From Lutimaribacter saemankumensis (lineage in GTDB: Bacteria > Pseudomonadota > Alphaproteobacteria > Rhodobacterales > Rhodobacteraceae): a stretch of DNA of 64,000 nucleotides. The stretch covers positions 310,001-374,000 of the forward strand of contig NZ_FNEB01000002.1 of assembly GCF_900100005.1 (NCBI RefSeq), given 5' to 3'. Both the position numbers and the translations under genes were made by a program. Below are positions 43,332 through 53,074 of the stretch, piece by piece. Below the pieces are notes generated by a model. The model was not told where the DNA came from. It saw nothing but the letters and a program-made list of their open reading frames with translations, and did not search any database. The number at the start of each line of letters is the position of its first letter. Within the stretch, counting starts at the first letter, position 1.

Positions 43332-44637
43332 ATCGCTTATCGGTTTCGCCGCCGTCCTCGTGCTGGTGCTTTTGCGCATGCCCATCGCCTTTGCCATGGG
43401 GCTGGTCGGGCTGGTCGGATACATGATCGAAACCAGCTGGCGCGGCGCGATTTCCATGGCGGCCCGGCTGATCATCGACACCAGCCAGGATTACGGCCTG
43501 TCGGTCGTTCCTTTGTTTATCCTTATGGGGCTGTTCGTGAACAAGGGCGGCATCAGCCGCGAGCTGTACGCGGTGTCCAACGCCTTTCTCGGGCATATGC
43601 GCGGCGGGCTTGCGATGGCCACGATCGTCGCCTGCGGCGGCTTTGCCGCGATTTCCGGGTCGTCGCTGGCGACCGCTGCCACGATGTCGAAGGTGGCGAT
43701 GCCGGAAATGCGCAAGTTCGGCTATTCCGACGGGCTGTCCACCGCATCGATCGCGGCGGGCGGCACGCTAGGCATCCTGATCCCGCCAAGCGTGATCCTT
43801 GTGATCTATGGCATCCTGACCGAAACCTCGATCGGGCAGTTGTTCATCGCGGGCATCATTCCCGGCGCGCTTGGCATCCTGTTCTACCTTGTCGCGGTGC
43901 GCATCACCGTCGCCCGCGATCCCGATGCGGGCCCTGCCGGTACACGCACCGACTGGGCCGGACGCTGGAGCGCGATCAAGGGCGTCTGGGCCGTGTTGCT
44001 GCTGTTCGGGCTGGTGATCGGCGGGCTTTACGGCATCCTGGATTTCTGGCCGATCTACCTGACATTTTCTCCGACCGAAGCCGCCGGCATGGGCGCCATG
44101 GGCGCATTTCTGATCGCCCTACTGCGCGGCAGCCTGTCATTCCGTGACATCCGCGAGGTTCTGGAAGAAACCACCATGACCACCGCATCGCTTTTCGCGG
44201 TGCTGATCGGCGCGTGGATTTTCTCGAATTTCGTCAACATCGCGGGCCTGCCCGAGGCGCTGCGCGCGATGGTCGAAAACATGGGACTGTCGCCCTGGAT
44301 GGTTATGGCGGTGATCCTGCTGATCTACATCCTGCTGGGCTGCGTGTTCGAAAGCCTGTCGATGCTGCTGCTGACAGTTCCGATCTTTTTCCCGCTGGTG
44401 ACTGGTCTGGGGTTCGATCCGGTCTGGTTCGGCATCATCGTCGTCGTCGTCACCGAGATCAGCCTGATCACACCGCCCGTGGGGCTGAACGTGTTCGTCC
44501 TGAAGGGCGTGGTCGGGGATGTGTCGACCGGCACGATCTTCAAGGGGGTCACGCCGTTCTGGGCGATGGACATCGTGCGGCTGGCGCTGCTGCTGGCCGT
44601 CCCGGGGCTGGTGCTTTACCTGCCGTCGCTGATGTAA
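43324..44637 (+). CDS. dctM: TRAP transporter large permease, DctM family
   Basis: Large permease of 437 aa with about 12 helices. Signatures: LFILMGLFVNKGGISRELY, GGFAAISGSSLATAATMSKVAMPEM-type loop, LIPPSVILVIYGILTE, FSPTEAAGMG and VVTEISLITPPVGLNVFVLKG. Complete DctPQM system with the two preceding genes; its stop is 3 bases from the convergent ureG stop. Confidence 0.95.
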   Translation: MTESLIGFAAVLVLVLLRMPIAFAMGLVGLVGYMIETSWRGAISMAARLIIDTSQDYGLSVVPLFILMGLFVNKGGISRELYAVSNAFLGHMRGGLAMATIVACGGFAAISGSSLATAATMSKVAMPEMRKFGYSDGLSTASIAAGGTLGILIPPSVILVIYGILTETSIGQLFIAGIIPGALGILFYLVAVRITVARDPDAGPAGTRTDWAGRWSAIKGVWAVLLLFGLVIGGLYGILDFWPIYLTFSPTEAAGMGAMGAFLIALLRGSLSFRDIREVLEETTMTTASLFAVLIGAWIFSNFVNIAGLPEALRAMVENMGLSPWMVMAVILLIYILLGCVFESLSMLLLTVPIFFPLVTGLGFDPVWFGIIVVVVTEISLITPPVGLNVFVLKGVVGDVSTGTIFKGVTPFWAMDIVRLALLLAVPGLVLYLPSLM

Positions 44638-44640
44638 GGG

Positions 44641-45273
44641 CTATTCGGCGGCATCGCGCACCGCCAGCCCGGCAAGCTCTGCGATCTGTGCCACCACGGC
44701 GTCCACGCCTTGCCCATGGCGCAGCGCGGTAAAGACAAAGGGCCGTCCGGCGCGCATCCGCGTGGCATCCCGCTCCATCACGTCCAGCGATGCACCCACA
44801 TGCGGTGCAAGGTCGGTCTTGTTGATGATCAGCAGGTCGGATTTGGTGATGGCGGGGCCACCTTTGCGCGGGATCTCTTCGCCCGCTGCGACGTCGATCA
44901 CATAGAGCGTCAGGTCGGCCAGTCCAGGGCTGAACGTGGCCGACAGGTTGTCTCCGCCGCTTTCGATCAGCACGATTTCGACGCCCGGATGACGCGCGAC
45001 CATTTCCGCCACGGCCGCAAGGTTGATGCTGGCGTCTTCGCGGATGGCGGTGTGCGGGCAGCCCCCGGTTTCCACGCCGATCACGCGGTCGGCGGGCAAT
45101 ATCTGCATCCGCATCAGCGCTTCGGCATCTTCCTGCGTGTAGATGTCGTTGGTGATGACGCCAATGGAAAACCGGTCTTTCAGGCTTTCGGCCAAACGGG
45201 CGGTCAAAGTCGTCTTGCCCGCACCGACGGGGCCGCCGATGCCGATGCGCAGGGGGCCGTTCATTTTGCTCAT
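44641..45273 (-). CDS. ureG: Urease accessory GTPase UreG
   Basis: SIMIBI GTPase of 210 aa that powers nickel delivery to urease. P-loop [11 protein letters not shown], switch region with the nickel-binding CPH motif in [26 protein letters not shown] and the guanine-specificity motif [10 protein letters not shown] are intact. The ATG at 45273 overlaps the ureF stop by 4 bases. It is the last gene of the urease operon. Confidence 0.96.
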   Translation of the reverse strand: MSKMNGPLRIGIGGPVGAGKTTLTARLAESLKDRFSIGVITNDIYTQEDAEALMRMQILPADRVIGVETGGCPHTAIREDASINLAAVAEMVARHPGVEIVLIESGGDNLSATFSPGLADLTLYVIDVAAGEEIPRKGGPAITKSDLLIINKTDLAPHVGASLDVMERDATRMRAGRPFVFTALRHGQGVDAVVAQIAELAGLAVRDAAE

Positions 45274-45914
45274 GACTGGAACAACCTTGTTTTCAGGGTT
45301 TCGTGCCGCATCGCCGCGATGTCGGACAGGAAACAGGTGGAATGGATATCGTCGGGGGTCAGCGCGCGGGTTTCGTCTGCCATCCGCGCGCAAAGAGGCG
45401 TCAGCGCGGCGAGCACTTTTTGCCCCTCGGTCTGGCCAAGCGGGATCAGCCGGATCGCGGCCGAGGTCAGGTTCGAGACAAAGGCATGCAGGTAGAGCGC
45501 CACGGTATCGCCCGCGCGCATCCCCATTTGCCCGGCAGCCGCGCCCACGGCCAGTGGCAGGGGAACGGACGGCACGTCCAGGGCCCAGACGGCATTTGCG
45601 GTCTGCGCGAAGGCCGCACCCTGGCGCAGCGCCTCGCGCAGGCGCTCGGCGCTGGCGGCATAAGCGCGGGCCTGCGCATCAAGCATACCCAGCGTTTCGG
45701 CATCGGCGGGCATCGCGGCCCTGATCCAGATCGCGTCCGCGCGCCCGGTGCCTTGGCACAAAACGTCGTGCAGCCATTCTTGCAAGGTGTCCGCATCGGT
45801 CACCCACCCGGACTGCACCGCGGTCTCGAGCCCGTGGGAATAGGCAAAGGCCCCGACCGGAAAGCTGGGCGATAACCATTGCGCCAGCGTCAGAAGGCGC
45901 GGGTCAGTGGGCAT
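45270..45914 (-). CDS. ureF: Urease accessory protein UreF
   Basis: All-helical accessory protein of 214 aa which, with UreD and UreG, forms the complex that activates apo-urease. Family features: [33 protein letters not shown] and the C-terminal [22 protein letters not shown]. The chosen ATG at 45914 overlaps the ureE end by 11 bases; the upstream open frame reads the His-tail codons of ureE in another phase and is not coding. Confidence 0.94.
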   Translation of the reverse strand: MPTDPRLLTLAQWLSPSFPVGAFAYSHGLETAVQSGWVTDADTLQEWLHDVLCQGTGRADAIWIRAAMPADAETLGMLDAQARAYAASAERLREALRQGAAFAQTANAVWALDVPSVPLPLAVGAAAGQMGMRAGDTVALYLHAFVSNLTSAAIRLIPLGQTEGQKVLAALTPLCARMADETRALTPDDIHSTCFLSDIAAMRHETLKTRLFQS

Positions 45915-46407
45915 GATCGTGACCGTGCGAATGCGTATGGTCATGGGCGCTGTGGCCGTGATCATGCGCGTGGGTGCGGCCATGGCCATACGCACCGCCC
46001 TCGGGCGTGAAAGGCTCGGTCCCTTCGGTCACGGTGGCGTCGAGATGTTCCAGCATATGGGCGATGACGGGATCGCGCTGGATCAGCAGGCGCTCTGCCT
46101 CGATCTGGCAGGGCGTGTGGCGGTTGCCGATATGCCAGGCCAGCCGCGCCAGGTCTGGGCCCGTGACGATCAGCACGGGCTCTTCCGCCGCCGCGACCTG
46201 CACCATCGTGCCGCTGTCCAGTTCCAGCGCATCACCGGGATTGAGCGAGGTGGTTTGCGCAAGGTCCACGACAAAGGCGGTGCCATCATCGGTCATCAGC
46301 CTTTTGCGCCGCAGGAACCGCGCGTCGTAATCCAGCGTGACGGTTGCGGCATCGCCCGACCAATGGCCGGTGCGGTGAAGGATCTGGGCAAGGGGCAGGT
46401 CTGTCAT
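45904..46407 (-). CDS. ureE: Urease accessory nickel chaperone UreE
   Basis: Nickel-binding metallochaperone of 167 aa. The N-terminal peptide-binding domain has ATVTLDYDARFLRRKRL, and the metal-binding domain has WHIGNRHTPCQIE, where the conserved histidine lies. The last ~25 residues are very rich in His and Asp (HAHDHGHSAHDHTHSHG), the typical nickel-storing tail. Confidence 0.96.
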   Translation of the reverse strand: MTDLPLAQILHRTGHWSGDAATVTLDYDARFLRRKRLMTDDGTAFVVDLAQTTSLNPGDALELDSGTMVQVAAAEEPVLIVTGPDLARLAWHIGNRHTPCQIEAERLLIQRDPVIAHMLEHLDATVTEGTEPFTPEGGAYGHGRTHAHDHGHSAHDHTHSHGHDHAH

Positions 46408-46416
46408 CTGGATACC

Positions 46417-48177
46417 TCAGAACAGGAAATAGCGTTGCGCCATGGGCAGCACCTCGGCGGGCTGGCAGGTCAGCAACTCGCCGTCGGCGCGCACCTCGTA
46501 GGTTTCCTGGTGCACTTCGATCTCGGGGCAGGCGTCGTTCAGGATCAGGTCGCGCTTGCCGATGCCGCGGGTGTTGGAAACGGCCAGAGTCTGCTTGGCC
46601 AATCCCAGACGCGCGCCGATCCCGTCCGCCTGCGCCGCAGCGGACACGAAGGTGACCGCCGAATGTTCCACCGACCGGCCATAAGCCCCGAACATCGGGC
46701 GCGAATAGACCGGCTGCGGCGTCGGGATGCTGGCGTTCGGGTCGCCCATCTGCGCCATGACGATACTGCCACCCATAAGAACCATTTCCGGCTTCACGCC
46801 GAAAAAGGCCGGGCTCCACAACACGAGGTCGGCGCGTTTTCCGACCTCGATGCTGCCGATATGTTCGGAAATCCCGTGCGCGATGGCCGGGTTGATCGTG
46901 TATTTCGCAACGTAGCGGCGGACGCGGAAGTTGTCGTTATCCCCCGTTTCCTCGGGCAGGCGGCCACGCTGCTTTTTCATCTTGTCGGCGGTCTGCCAGG
47001 TGCGGATGATCACCTCGCCCACGCGGCCCATCGCCTGGCTGTCCGACGCGATGATGGAAAACGCGCCCATGTCGTGCAGGATATCCTCGGCGGCGATGGT
47101 TTCGCGGCGGATGCGGCTTTCGGCAAAGGCGACATCCTCGGGGATGGATTTGTCGAGGTGATGACAGACCATCAGCATGTCGAGATGCTCTTCGATCGTG
47201 TTGACGGTGAAGGGTCGTGTCGGGTTGGTGGAACTGGGCAGAACGTGCTGTTCACCGCATATCTTGATGATGTCTGGCGCATGACCACCGCCCGCACCCT
47301 CGGTATGGAAGGCATGGATCGTGCGGCCCTTCATGGCCTTGACCGTGTTCTCGACAAAGCCGCTTTCGTTCAGCGTGTCGGTGTGAATCATCACCTGCAC
47401 GTCCCAGGCATCGGCCACGCCAAGGCAGCAATCGATCGCGGCGGGCGTGGTGCCCCAGTCCTCGTGCAGTTTCAGCGCGCAGGCCCCGCCCCTGATCTGT
47501 TCCTCCAGTGCGGCGGGCAGGCTGGCATTGCCTTTGCCGGCAAAGGCCAGGTTCATCGGAAAGGCATCTGCCGCCTGCAGCATCCGCCCGATATGCCAGG
47601 GCCCCGGCGTGCAGGTGGTGGCAAGCGTGCCATGCGCGGGCCCGGTGCCGCCCCCCAGCATCGTGGTCAGGCCGGAATGCAGTGCATCCTCGATCTGCTG
47701 GGGGCAGATGAAATGGATATGGCTGTCGAACCCGCCAGCCGTCAGGATGCGCCCCTCGCCGGCGATCGCCTCGGTGCCCGGGCCGACGACGATGTCGACG
47801 CCCGGCTGCGTATCGGGGTTCCCTGCCTTGCCGATGGCCGCGATGCGCCCGTCTTTCAGGCCGACATCCGCCTTCACGATGCCCCAGTGATCGACGATCA
47901 GCGCGTTGGTGATGACGGTATCGACCGCGCCCTGGGCGCGTGTCGCCTGTGACTGGCCCATGCCATCGCGGATCACCTTGCCACCGCCGAACTTGACCTC
48001 TTCGCCATAGGCAAGGGCGTTGCTGCCCTGCCCCCCGGTTAGGGCGGCGCCCACGGCCTCGGCCGTCAGGTCGCGCTCGACCTCGATGATCAGGTCGGTA
48101 TCGGCAAGCCGCAACCGGTCGCCCACGGTGGGGCCGAACATCGCGGCATAATCGGCGCGGTTTATGGGTCTGGGCAT
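46417..48177 (-). CDS. ureC: Urease alpha subunit
   Basis: Catalytic subunit of 586 aa that hydrolyses urea to ammonia and carbamate. Bi-nickel ligands and active-site parts are intact: HIHFICP, the carbamylated lysine in [25 protein letters not shown] and the mobile flap with catalytic His in [13 protein letters not shown]. It is about 17 residues longer than usual UreC because of an insert near residues 39-56 ([18 protein letters not shown]) between DLT and [11 protein letters not shown]. The insert is near the N-terminal domain, away from the active site. Confidence 0.97.
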   Translation of the reverse strand: MPRPINRADYAAMFGPTVGDRLRLADTDLIIEVERDLTAEAVGAALTGGQGSNALAYGEEVKFGGGKVIRDGMGQSQATRAQGAVDTVITNALIVDHWGIVKADVGLKDGRIAAIGKAGNPDTQPGVDIVVGPGTEAIAGEGRILTAGGFDSHIHFICPQQIEDALHSGLTTMLGGGTGPAHGTLATTCTPGPWHIGRMLQAADAFPMNLAFAGKGNASLPAALEEQIRGGACALKLHEDWGTTPAAIDCCLGVADAWDVQVMIHTDTLNESGFVENTVKAMKGRTIHAFHTEGAGGGHAPDIIKICGEQHVLPSSTNPTRPFTVNTIEEHLDMLMVCHHLDKSIPEDVAFAESRIRRETIAAEDILHDMGAFSIIASDSQAMGRVGEVIIRTWQTADKMKKQRGRLPEETGDNDNFRVRRYVAKYTINPAIAHGISEHIGSIEVGKRADLVLWSPAFFGVKPEMVLMGGSIVMAQMGDPNASIPTPQPVYSRPMFGAYGRSVEHSAVTFVSAAAQADGIGARLGLAKQTLAVSNTRGIGKRDLILNDACPEIEVHQETYEVRADGELLTCQPAEVLPMAQRYFLF

Positions 48178-48199
48178 GGTTCGTTTTCCTTGTCGGGGC

Positions 48200-48217
48200 G
48201 GCGGGCCAAGGCCCGCC
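48200..48217. repeat. REP-like palindrome between ureB and ureC
   Basis: GGCGGGCC-AA-GGCCCGCC in the 60-base spacer of ureB and ureC, flanked by CCTACG. It looks like the short palindromic repeats found between genes in many proteobacteria. It could form a stem that affects relative ureB/ureC levels. Other copies are not seen in this window. Confidence 0.4.
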
Positions 48218-48237
48218 CTACGGATGGGCGGCGATGG

Positions 48238-48546
48238 TCAATCCAGACCGCCCATGACCTGCTGGTTGAAGCCGAAGATGCGCCGCGCGCCCGCAACCGG
48301 AATCAGCTGCACCTCGCGGCGCTGGCCAGGTTCGAACCGCACCGCCGTGCCCGCCGCGATATCGAGCCGCCGGCCACGTGCCGCGCCGCGGTCGAAATCG
48401 AGCGCAGGGTTCGCTTCGGCGAAATGATAGTGGCTGCCGACCTGCACCGGCCGGTCGCCGGTATTGGCCACCATCAGCGTGATCGCCTCGGCACCGGGGT
48501 TGAGCGTCAGCGTGCCCTCGGCGGGGAACAGTTCGCCGGGGATCAT
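48238..48546 (-). CDS. ureB: Urease beta subunit
   Basis: Structural subunit of 102 aa: [38 protein letters not shown] and [15 protein letters not shown] are the family blocks. The ATG at 48546 overlaps the stop of the small membrane gene upstream (48543-48546). Confidence 0.96.
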   Translation of the reverse strand: MIPGELFPAEGTLTLNPGAEAITLMVANTGDRPVQVGSHYHFAEANPALDFDRGAARGRRLDIAAGTAVRFEPGQRREVQLIPVAGARRIFGFNQQVMGGLD

Positions 48547-48698
48547 TTGCGCCGCCCGAAGGCGACATAACCCGCAAGGGCGATTGTCAGCGCGGAAACG
48601 CCAAGCAGCCAAAGGCCGCCGTCATGGGGGTGAAGATGCGCGCCGGGGTGGGCCGCGGCGGGGCTGGCGAGCAGGATCAGGGGAAGGACGTATTTCAT
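48543..48698 (-). CDS. Small His-rich membrane protein inside the urease operon
   Basis: A 51-residue reading frame ([18 protein letters not shown]...) between ureA and ureB that is easily missed because of its size. It has a signal-peptide-like start, a histidine-rich stretch [12 protein letters not shown], a transmembrane helix [19 protein letters not shown] and a basic end GRRK. AAAGGAAAA stands before its ATG and its stop overlaps the ureB ATG by 4 bases (ATGA). Codon use and coupling show that it is real. The function is unknown; the histidines facing the periplasm suggest nickel binding or handling. Confidence 0.85.
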   Translation of the reverse strand: MKYVLPLILLASPAAAHPGAHLHPHDGGLWLLGVSALTIALAGYVAFGRRK

Positions 48699-48725
48699 CG
48701 GGTTTTCCTTTCGCAAAGCAAGGTT

Positions 48726-49028
48726 TCAGCGGATCGGGTTGTGAACGGTCACCAGCTTGGTGCCGTCGGGAAAGGTGGCTTCGACCTGGACCTCGTGGAT
48801 CATCTCGGGCACGCCCTCCATGCATTGATCGCGGGTGATCACATGGGCGCCCGCCTCCATCATGTCGGCCACGCTGCGCCCGTCACGGGCCCCTTCCACA
48901 ACGGCGTCGGTGATCAGGGCGATCGCTTCGGGGTGGTTCAGTTTCACACCGCGGGACAGGCGCTTGCGGGCGACTTCGGCGGCCATCGCGATCAGCAGTT
49001 TGTCCTTTTCGCGCGGGGTCAGTTGCAT
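48726..49028 (-). CDS. ureA: Urease gamma subunit
   Basis: Structural subunit of exactly 100 aa: [37 protein letters not shown]-type helix, [24 protein letters not shown] and the ending VHNPIR. It lies 3 bases behind ureD, which starts the operon. Confidence 0.97.
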   Translation of the reverse strand: MQLTPREKDKLLIAMAAEVARKRLSRGVKLNHPEAIALITDAVVEGARDGRSVADMMEAGAHVITRDQCMEGVPEMIHEVQVEATFPDGTKLVTVHNPIR

Positions 49029-49031
49029 GGG

Positions 49032-49865
49032 TCAGAGCCTCCAGCTTCTTGGAAGGGTGTCGTTGCTCAGCCGGTCGAGGATGGGCAAAAGATGCCGGCG
49101 CAGGTGAAACCCGTCGGGCGCGACGATCCGCATGACAAGAACATCGGCCTGCAACAGGCTGGCGCCGCCCGTCGCCGGCAGGGCCTCGCGGATCGCGGGC
49201 AAATGCGCCTCGGCGTCGGGGGCGACGTAGACAAGGCTGGCCATCGCGCCTCCAGCCTGCGCCACGGCCAGACGCGACAGGTGTGCCGCGACATCGCCGT
49301 CAAAGCGGACCCGGTCGAGATAGAGCGGCCTGCCCGCGCGAAACAGCGCGATTTCGTCGTGAAACCGCGCGGTTTGCAGCACTTCGCCCATCGCGGCGCG
49401 GCCGAAAATCACCGGCTCGACCAGCAGCAGCCGGGCGCCGTCATCCAGGGTCGCGCGCAACTGCCGCCGCAGCGCGCATCCGTCGTAGAGGATCAACTCT
49501 TGCGGCAGCCAGAAAAGTGTCGCGTCCCGCGCAATATCCAGCGAGGTCTCGACCCGTCCCCACCCGTCTGACGAACGATAGGCGCGTTCGGCGGCTTGCG
49601 TGGTCAGGGTCAGCTGTGCGCCTGCCCCGGCATGCGCGGACATCGAAAACCGGTCCCCGCCGGTTATGCCGCCTGCGGTGTTGATCGCGATCGCTTCGAC
49701 GCCCCGGGCACCGCGCGGGAACAGCGCCTTGAGCGCGCCGGCAGCCCTGTATCTGTCGATGGCGCTGGTCCGGCCGCGGGATTTCACGGACAGGTGCATG
49801 ACGCCCTCGGCACGAGGCTGGGCCGTCACGGGCCGGGCCGGGCTGGGGCGCATGGGCAGGGTCAT
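49032..49865 (-). CDS. ureD: Urease accessory protein UreD
   Basis: Accessory protein of 277 aa, scaffold of the UreDFG activation complex. Family pieces: LKALFPRGARGVEAIAINTAGGITGGDRF, AERAYRSSDGWGRVETSL, LFWLPQELILYDGCALRR and YVAPDAEAHL. First gene of the operon; the 160-base spacer before it holds no recognised nitrogen-control site. The start could also be a later Met near residue 5. Confidence 0.95.
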   Translation of the reverse strand: MTLPMRPSPARPVTAQPRAEGVMHLSVKSRGRTSAIDRYRAAGALKALFPRGARGVEAIAINTAGGITGGDRFSMSAHAGAGAQLTLTTQAAERAYRSSDGWGRVETSLDIARDATLFWLPQELILYDGCALRRQLRATLDDGARLLLVEPVIFGRAAMGEVLQTARFHDEIALFRAGRPLYLDRVRFDGDVAAHLSRLAVAQAGGAMASLVYVAPDAEAHLPAIREALPATGGASLLQADVLVMRIVAPDGFHLRRHLLPILDRLSNDTLPRSWRL

Positions 49866-50025
49866 CGGACCGCTCCACCGAAGTTGGAAACCGGACCAAA
49901 CTTTTCATGACCCCGCGGGGACAGCTATTTGTCCGATCAAACTGGCCGCGAAACCGGGGGTGATCGCCCAAATTCGCGGCACAATTCGATCTTTCGCCCA
50001 ATCATTCGGCAGATAGAGGACGGTA

Positions 50026-51702
50026 TCAGGCCCCGCGCATGCGGGCGTGAAGGCCGGAAATGGTGATGTAGGCCGAAATCGCCTCGGCGCTGGAGCGCAC
50101 GGTCAGCAATGCCGGCCCGTCATGCGACAGGAAATCCCCGACGATCCCGGCAATGTCGTCACCCTTGGCAATGGAAAACCCTTTCAACCCAAAAGCTTCG
50201 GCCCAGGCCGCAAAATCGGGGTTCACAAGGTCCGTGCCCGAAACCCGGTTGGGGTGGTCGCGCTCCTGGTGCAGGCGGATGGTGCCATAGGTCCGGTTGT
50301 CGGACACCACGATCTTGGGCGCGGCGCCCTTGGCCATCGCCGTGGCCAGTTCGTTGCCGGTCATCAGAACCCCGCCATCCCCAGCAAACCCGAGAACGGT
50401 CTTGTCCGGGTAGCGCAACGCGGCGGCGACGGCGCCAGGAACGCCAAGCCCCATCGCACCGCCCGCGGCGCCGATGGCCTTTTGCGAGCCGTCCCATGGC
50501 CAGGCAAGATGCACCCAACCCGAGAAATTGCCCGCGTCGGTGGCGACGATGCTGTCCCGCGGCGCCTGCTTGGCAAGCTCGGACACGACGGCACCGAAAT
50601 CCAGCCCGTCCTCCTGTTCGGTGGGCGTGACCGAGGCCAGTTTGCGGGCAACGGCGTTGACCTCGGCCGCCCAGTCGGCGCGCGCGGCGGGCTTGTCCGC
50701 CGCAACCCCGGTCAAAGCCGTGCAGAATTGCGCGGGATCGCAGGCAAGGGGCAGATCGGTTTCAAAGACCTGACCCAGGACGTTGGGATCGGGCCAGACG
50801 TGGATGAAAGGCTGGTCGGGCCTGGGGGCTTTGGGCAGGCGGTAGCCCTGGCTGGGCGTGTCGCCCATGCGCGTACCGATGGCCATTATGAGATCGGCCT
50901 TTTGCAACGTCTTGACCATCGGTGCAGGGATCTTGAACCCAAGATGCCCTGCGTAAAGCGGCGAAGAATTATCGAATATTTCCTGATGCTTGAACGTCAG
51001 CGCGACGGGAATGCCATGCGTCTTTGCCAGTTTGGCCAGCGCAGCCCGCCCGCCGTCGCTGTCCAGACCGCTGCCCGCGATGATGAGCGGCCGCTCGGCA
51101 CTGGCCAGCATTTCGGCAGCTTTTTGCAGATCGTCTGGCGCAACGCCTGCGCGGGGCACGTGGACCGGGGCCGGCAGGGCGCTGTCCACCGGGTCGGACA
51201 ACATGTCCTCGGGCAGCGATATCACCACGGGGCCCGGTGTGCCGGACATCGAAAGTGCCCAGGCGCGGGCCACGGTTTCAGCGAGTTTCGAACCTTCCGT
51301 GACCTCCCAGACACCCTTGGCGATCTCGCCGAACATCTGTGTGTAATCGACTTCCTGAAATGCGCCGCGACCGCGTTCGAACCGGGCGACCTGACCGATC
51401 AGGCAAACCAGCGGCACCGCATCCTGCTGCGCAAGATGAAGCGCGATCGAGGCGTTCGTGGCGCCCGGGCCACGGCTGACGGCGACCAGACCGGGCCGCC
51501 CGGTGAGCTTGGCATCGGCCACGGCCATCATGCCTGCGCCGCCTTCGTGGCGGCAAACCACCGTGTCGATCGCCGTCTGATCGTGCAGCGCATCTAGAAA
51601 TGACAGGTATGATTCGCCCGGAACGCAGAACATCCGGTCGGCCCCCATAGCCGCCAGAACCCTTGCCAATTGGTCCGCTGCGCGTGTCGTTGCCTGATCC
51701 AT
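50026..51702 (-). CDS. Thiamine-diphosphate enzyme, acetolactate synthase large-subunit type
   Basis: ThDP-dependent enzyme of 558 aa. The catalytic glutamate is in CRHEGGAGMMA, the central domain holds AERPLIIAGSGLDSDGG, and the ThDP/Mg motif runs from AGDGGVLMTGNEL to DNRTYGTIRLHQ. GGGAGGC precedes the ATG at 51702; the frame upstream is not coding. No IlvN regulatory gene is near, so it is unlikely to be the biosynthetic enzyme. It is divergent from the TAXI-TRAP genes, which suggests that it acts on a keto acid or acyl-CoA-type compound taken up by that system. Confidence 0.9.
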   Translation of the reverse strand: MDQATTRAADQLARVLAAMGADRMFCVPGESYLSFLDALHDQTAIDTVVCRHEGGAGMMAVADAKLTGRPGLVAVSRGPGATNASIALHLAQQDAVPLVCLIGQVARFERGRGAFQEVDYTQMFGEIAKGVWEVTEGSKLAETVARAWALSMSGTPGPVVISLPEDMLSDPVDSALPAPVHVPRAGVAPDDLQKAAEMLASAERPLIIAGSGLDSDGGRAALAKLAKTHGIPVALTFKHQEIFDNSSPLYAGHLGFKIPAPMVKTLQKADLIMAIGTRMGDTPSQGYRLPKAPRPDQPFIHVWPDPNVLGQVFETDLPLACDPAQFCTALTGVAADKPAARADWAAEVNAVARKLASVTPTEQEDGLDFGAVVSELAKQAPRDSIVATDAGNFSGWVHLAWPWDGSQKAIGAAGGAMGLGVPGAVAAALRYPDKTVLGFAGDGGVLMTGNELATAMAKGAAPKIVVSDNRTYGTIRLHQERDHPNRVSGTDLVNPDFAAWAEAFGLKGFSIAKGDDIAGIVGDFLSHDGPALLTVRSSAEAISAYITISGLHARMRGA

Positions 51703-51840
51703 AATTGCCTCCCTTGACTTTTGCGCCGTGTGGCCGACTATCGCATAGCGAAAACAAATTCCGCAAATGGAAGTGCGGGTCAATGAGGAGCGGGGCATAC
51801 CCACGTCCCGGGAGGACCAACAGAAGAGGGGAGGAGACTC

Positions 51841-52992
51841 ATGAACAGTCTTGTCAAACTGCTGGCGGCAGCCGGCACAGCCACATTTGTCGCAGGTGCG
51901 GCACTGGCACAATCCACCACGGCAGAACTGCCAAAGCAGATGTCCTGGACTGCCTACGACACCGGCTCGGCCGGGTATAACCAGGCGGTTGCCATCGGCG
52001 CGGCACTGCAGGACGCCCTTGGCGTGAACCTGCGTGTTCTGCCCGGCAAGAACGACGTCAGCCGGACCGAACCGCTGCGCCAGGGCCGTGTCGAGTTTTC
52101 GGCCACGGGTGTCGGCGGCAGCTTCATGGCGCAGGAAGGTGCGTTCCAGTTCGGTAGCGAAAACTGGGGGCCGCAGCCCATCCGCGTGCTGATGGCCAAC
52201 AATGGCGGTGCGATCAACCTGGCCGTTGGTGTCGCGGGCGACCTTGGCATCAAGGAGTTTTCCGACCTCAAGGGCAAGCGCGTTGCCTGGGTCGTCGGCG
52301 CACCCGCGCTGAACGTGAACACCGAGGCTTACCTGGCCTATGGCGGGCTCACATGGGACGATGTCGAACGCGTCGATTTCGGCGGCTTTGGCGCATCCTG
52401 GAAGGGCCTGATGGAAGGCCAGGTGGACGCGGCGTTCGCCTCGACCAACTCGGGCTTTGCCTATGAGGCGGCGACCGGCCCGCGCGGCCTGTTCTGGCCG
52501 CCCATCGATCCGAACAACACCGAAGGTCTTGAGCGGATGCAATCGATCGCCCCGTTCTTCAGCCCGAACAAGGCGCGGGTCGGCGCGAATATCGACGGCA
52601 CCGATGGCTACCAGGGCGCAGGCTATGCCTATCCGGTTCTGGTGGGCACCGCACAGACAGATGCCGATCTGGCCTACAACATGACCAAGGCGATGGTCGA
52701 ACTGTTCGGCGCGTATGACGGCAAGGCGCCGGGCATCGGCGGCTGGGCCCTCGACAAGCAGGACATGACCTGGGTTGTGCCCTACCACGAAGGCGCGATC
52801 CGCTATTTCAAGGAAGCCGGGCTTTGGAATGACGAAGCACAGGCGCATAACGACAACCTGATTGCCCGTCAGGCCGCCCTGCAGTCCGCATGGGAAGATC
52901 TGAAGGCGGCTGCCCCAGAAAACTGGGACGAAGCCTGGGCCGAAAAGCGCCGTGAAGCGCTGAAAGCCGGCGGTTTCTCGGTTGTCTTTTAA
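51841..52992 (+). CDS. TAXI-family TRAP transporter solute receptor
   Basis: Periplasmic receptor of 383 aa in the TAXI family, unrelated in fold details to DctP. Signal peptide MNSLVKLLAAAGTATFVAGAALA; mature protein has MSWTAYDTGSAGYNQAVAIG, RTEPLRQGRVEFSATG, FSDLKGKRVAWVVGAPALNV and GAGYAYPVLVGT. GAGGGGAGGAG precedes the ATG. Known TAXI ligands are few (glutamate, 2-oxoglutarate), so the substrate is open. Confidence 0.93.
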   Translation: MNSLVKLLAAAGTATFVAGAALAQSTTAELPKQMSWTAYDTGSAGYNQAVAIGAALQDALGVNLRVLPGKNDVSRTEPLRQGRVEFSATGVGGSFMAQEGAFQFGSENWGPQPIRVLMANNGGAINLAVGVAGDLGIKEFSDLKGKRVAWVVGAPALNVNTEAYLAYGGLTWDDVERVDFGGFGASWKGLMEGQVDAAFASTNSGFAYEAATGPRGLFWPPIDPNNTEGLERMQSIAPFFSPNKARVGANIDGTDGYQGAGYAYPVLVGTAQTDADLAYNMTKAMVELFGAYDGKAPGIGGWALDKQDMTWVVPYHEGAIRYFKEAGLWNDEAQAHNDNLIARQAALQSAWEDLKAAAPENWDEAWAEKRREALKAGGFSVVF

Positions 52993-53010
52993 CGACGGCT
53001 GAACCGTTTG

Positions 53011-53040
53011 CGGCCCCGTGATCCGTCGCGGGGCCGTTTT
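53011..53040 (+). terminator. Hairpin between TAXI receptor and permease
   Basis: Perfect 8-bp stem (CGGCCCCG with CGGGGCCG), 10-base loop, then TTTT, 18 bases after the receptor stop. Closest to a standard intrinsic terminator of the five such hairpins; downstream expression then needs read-through. Confidence 0.75.
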
Positions 53041-53074
53041 CTATCAAAGGCTCACGCCCATTGGGGAGGCAGGC

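Noticed and set aside
45907-47952. 681-codon plus-strand open frame opposite ureE and ureC
   Set aside because: Antisense to two urease genes with complete active-site motifs.
50026-52848. 940-codon frame that would extend the ThDP enzyme by about 380 residues
   Set aside because: The extension runs antisense through the TAXI receptor gene; the ATG at 51702 has a good ribosome site and fits the family start.
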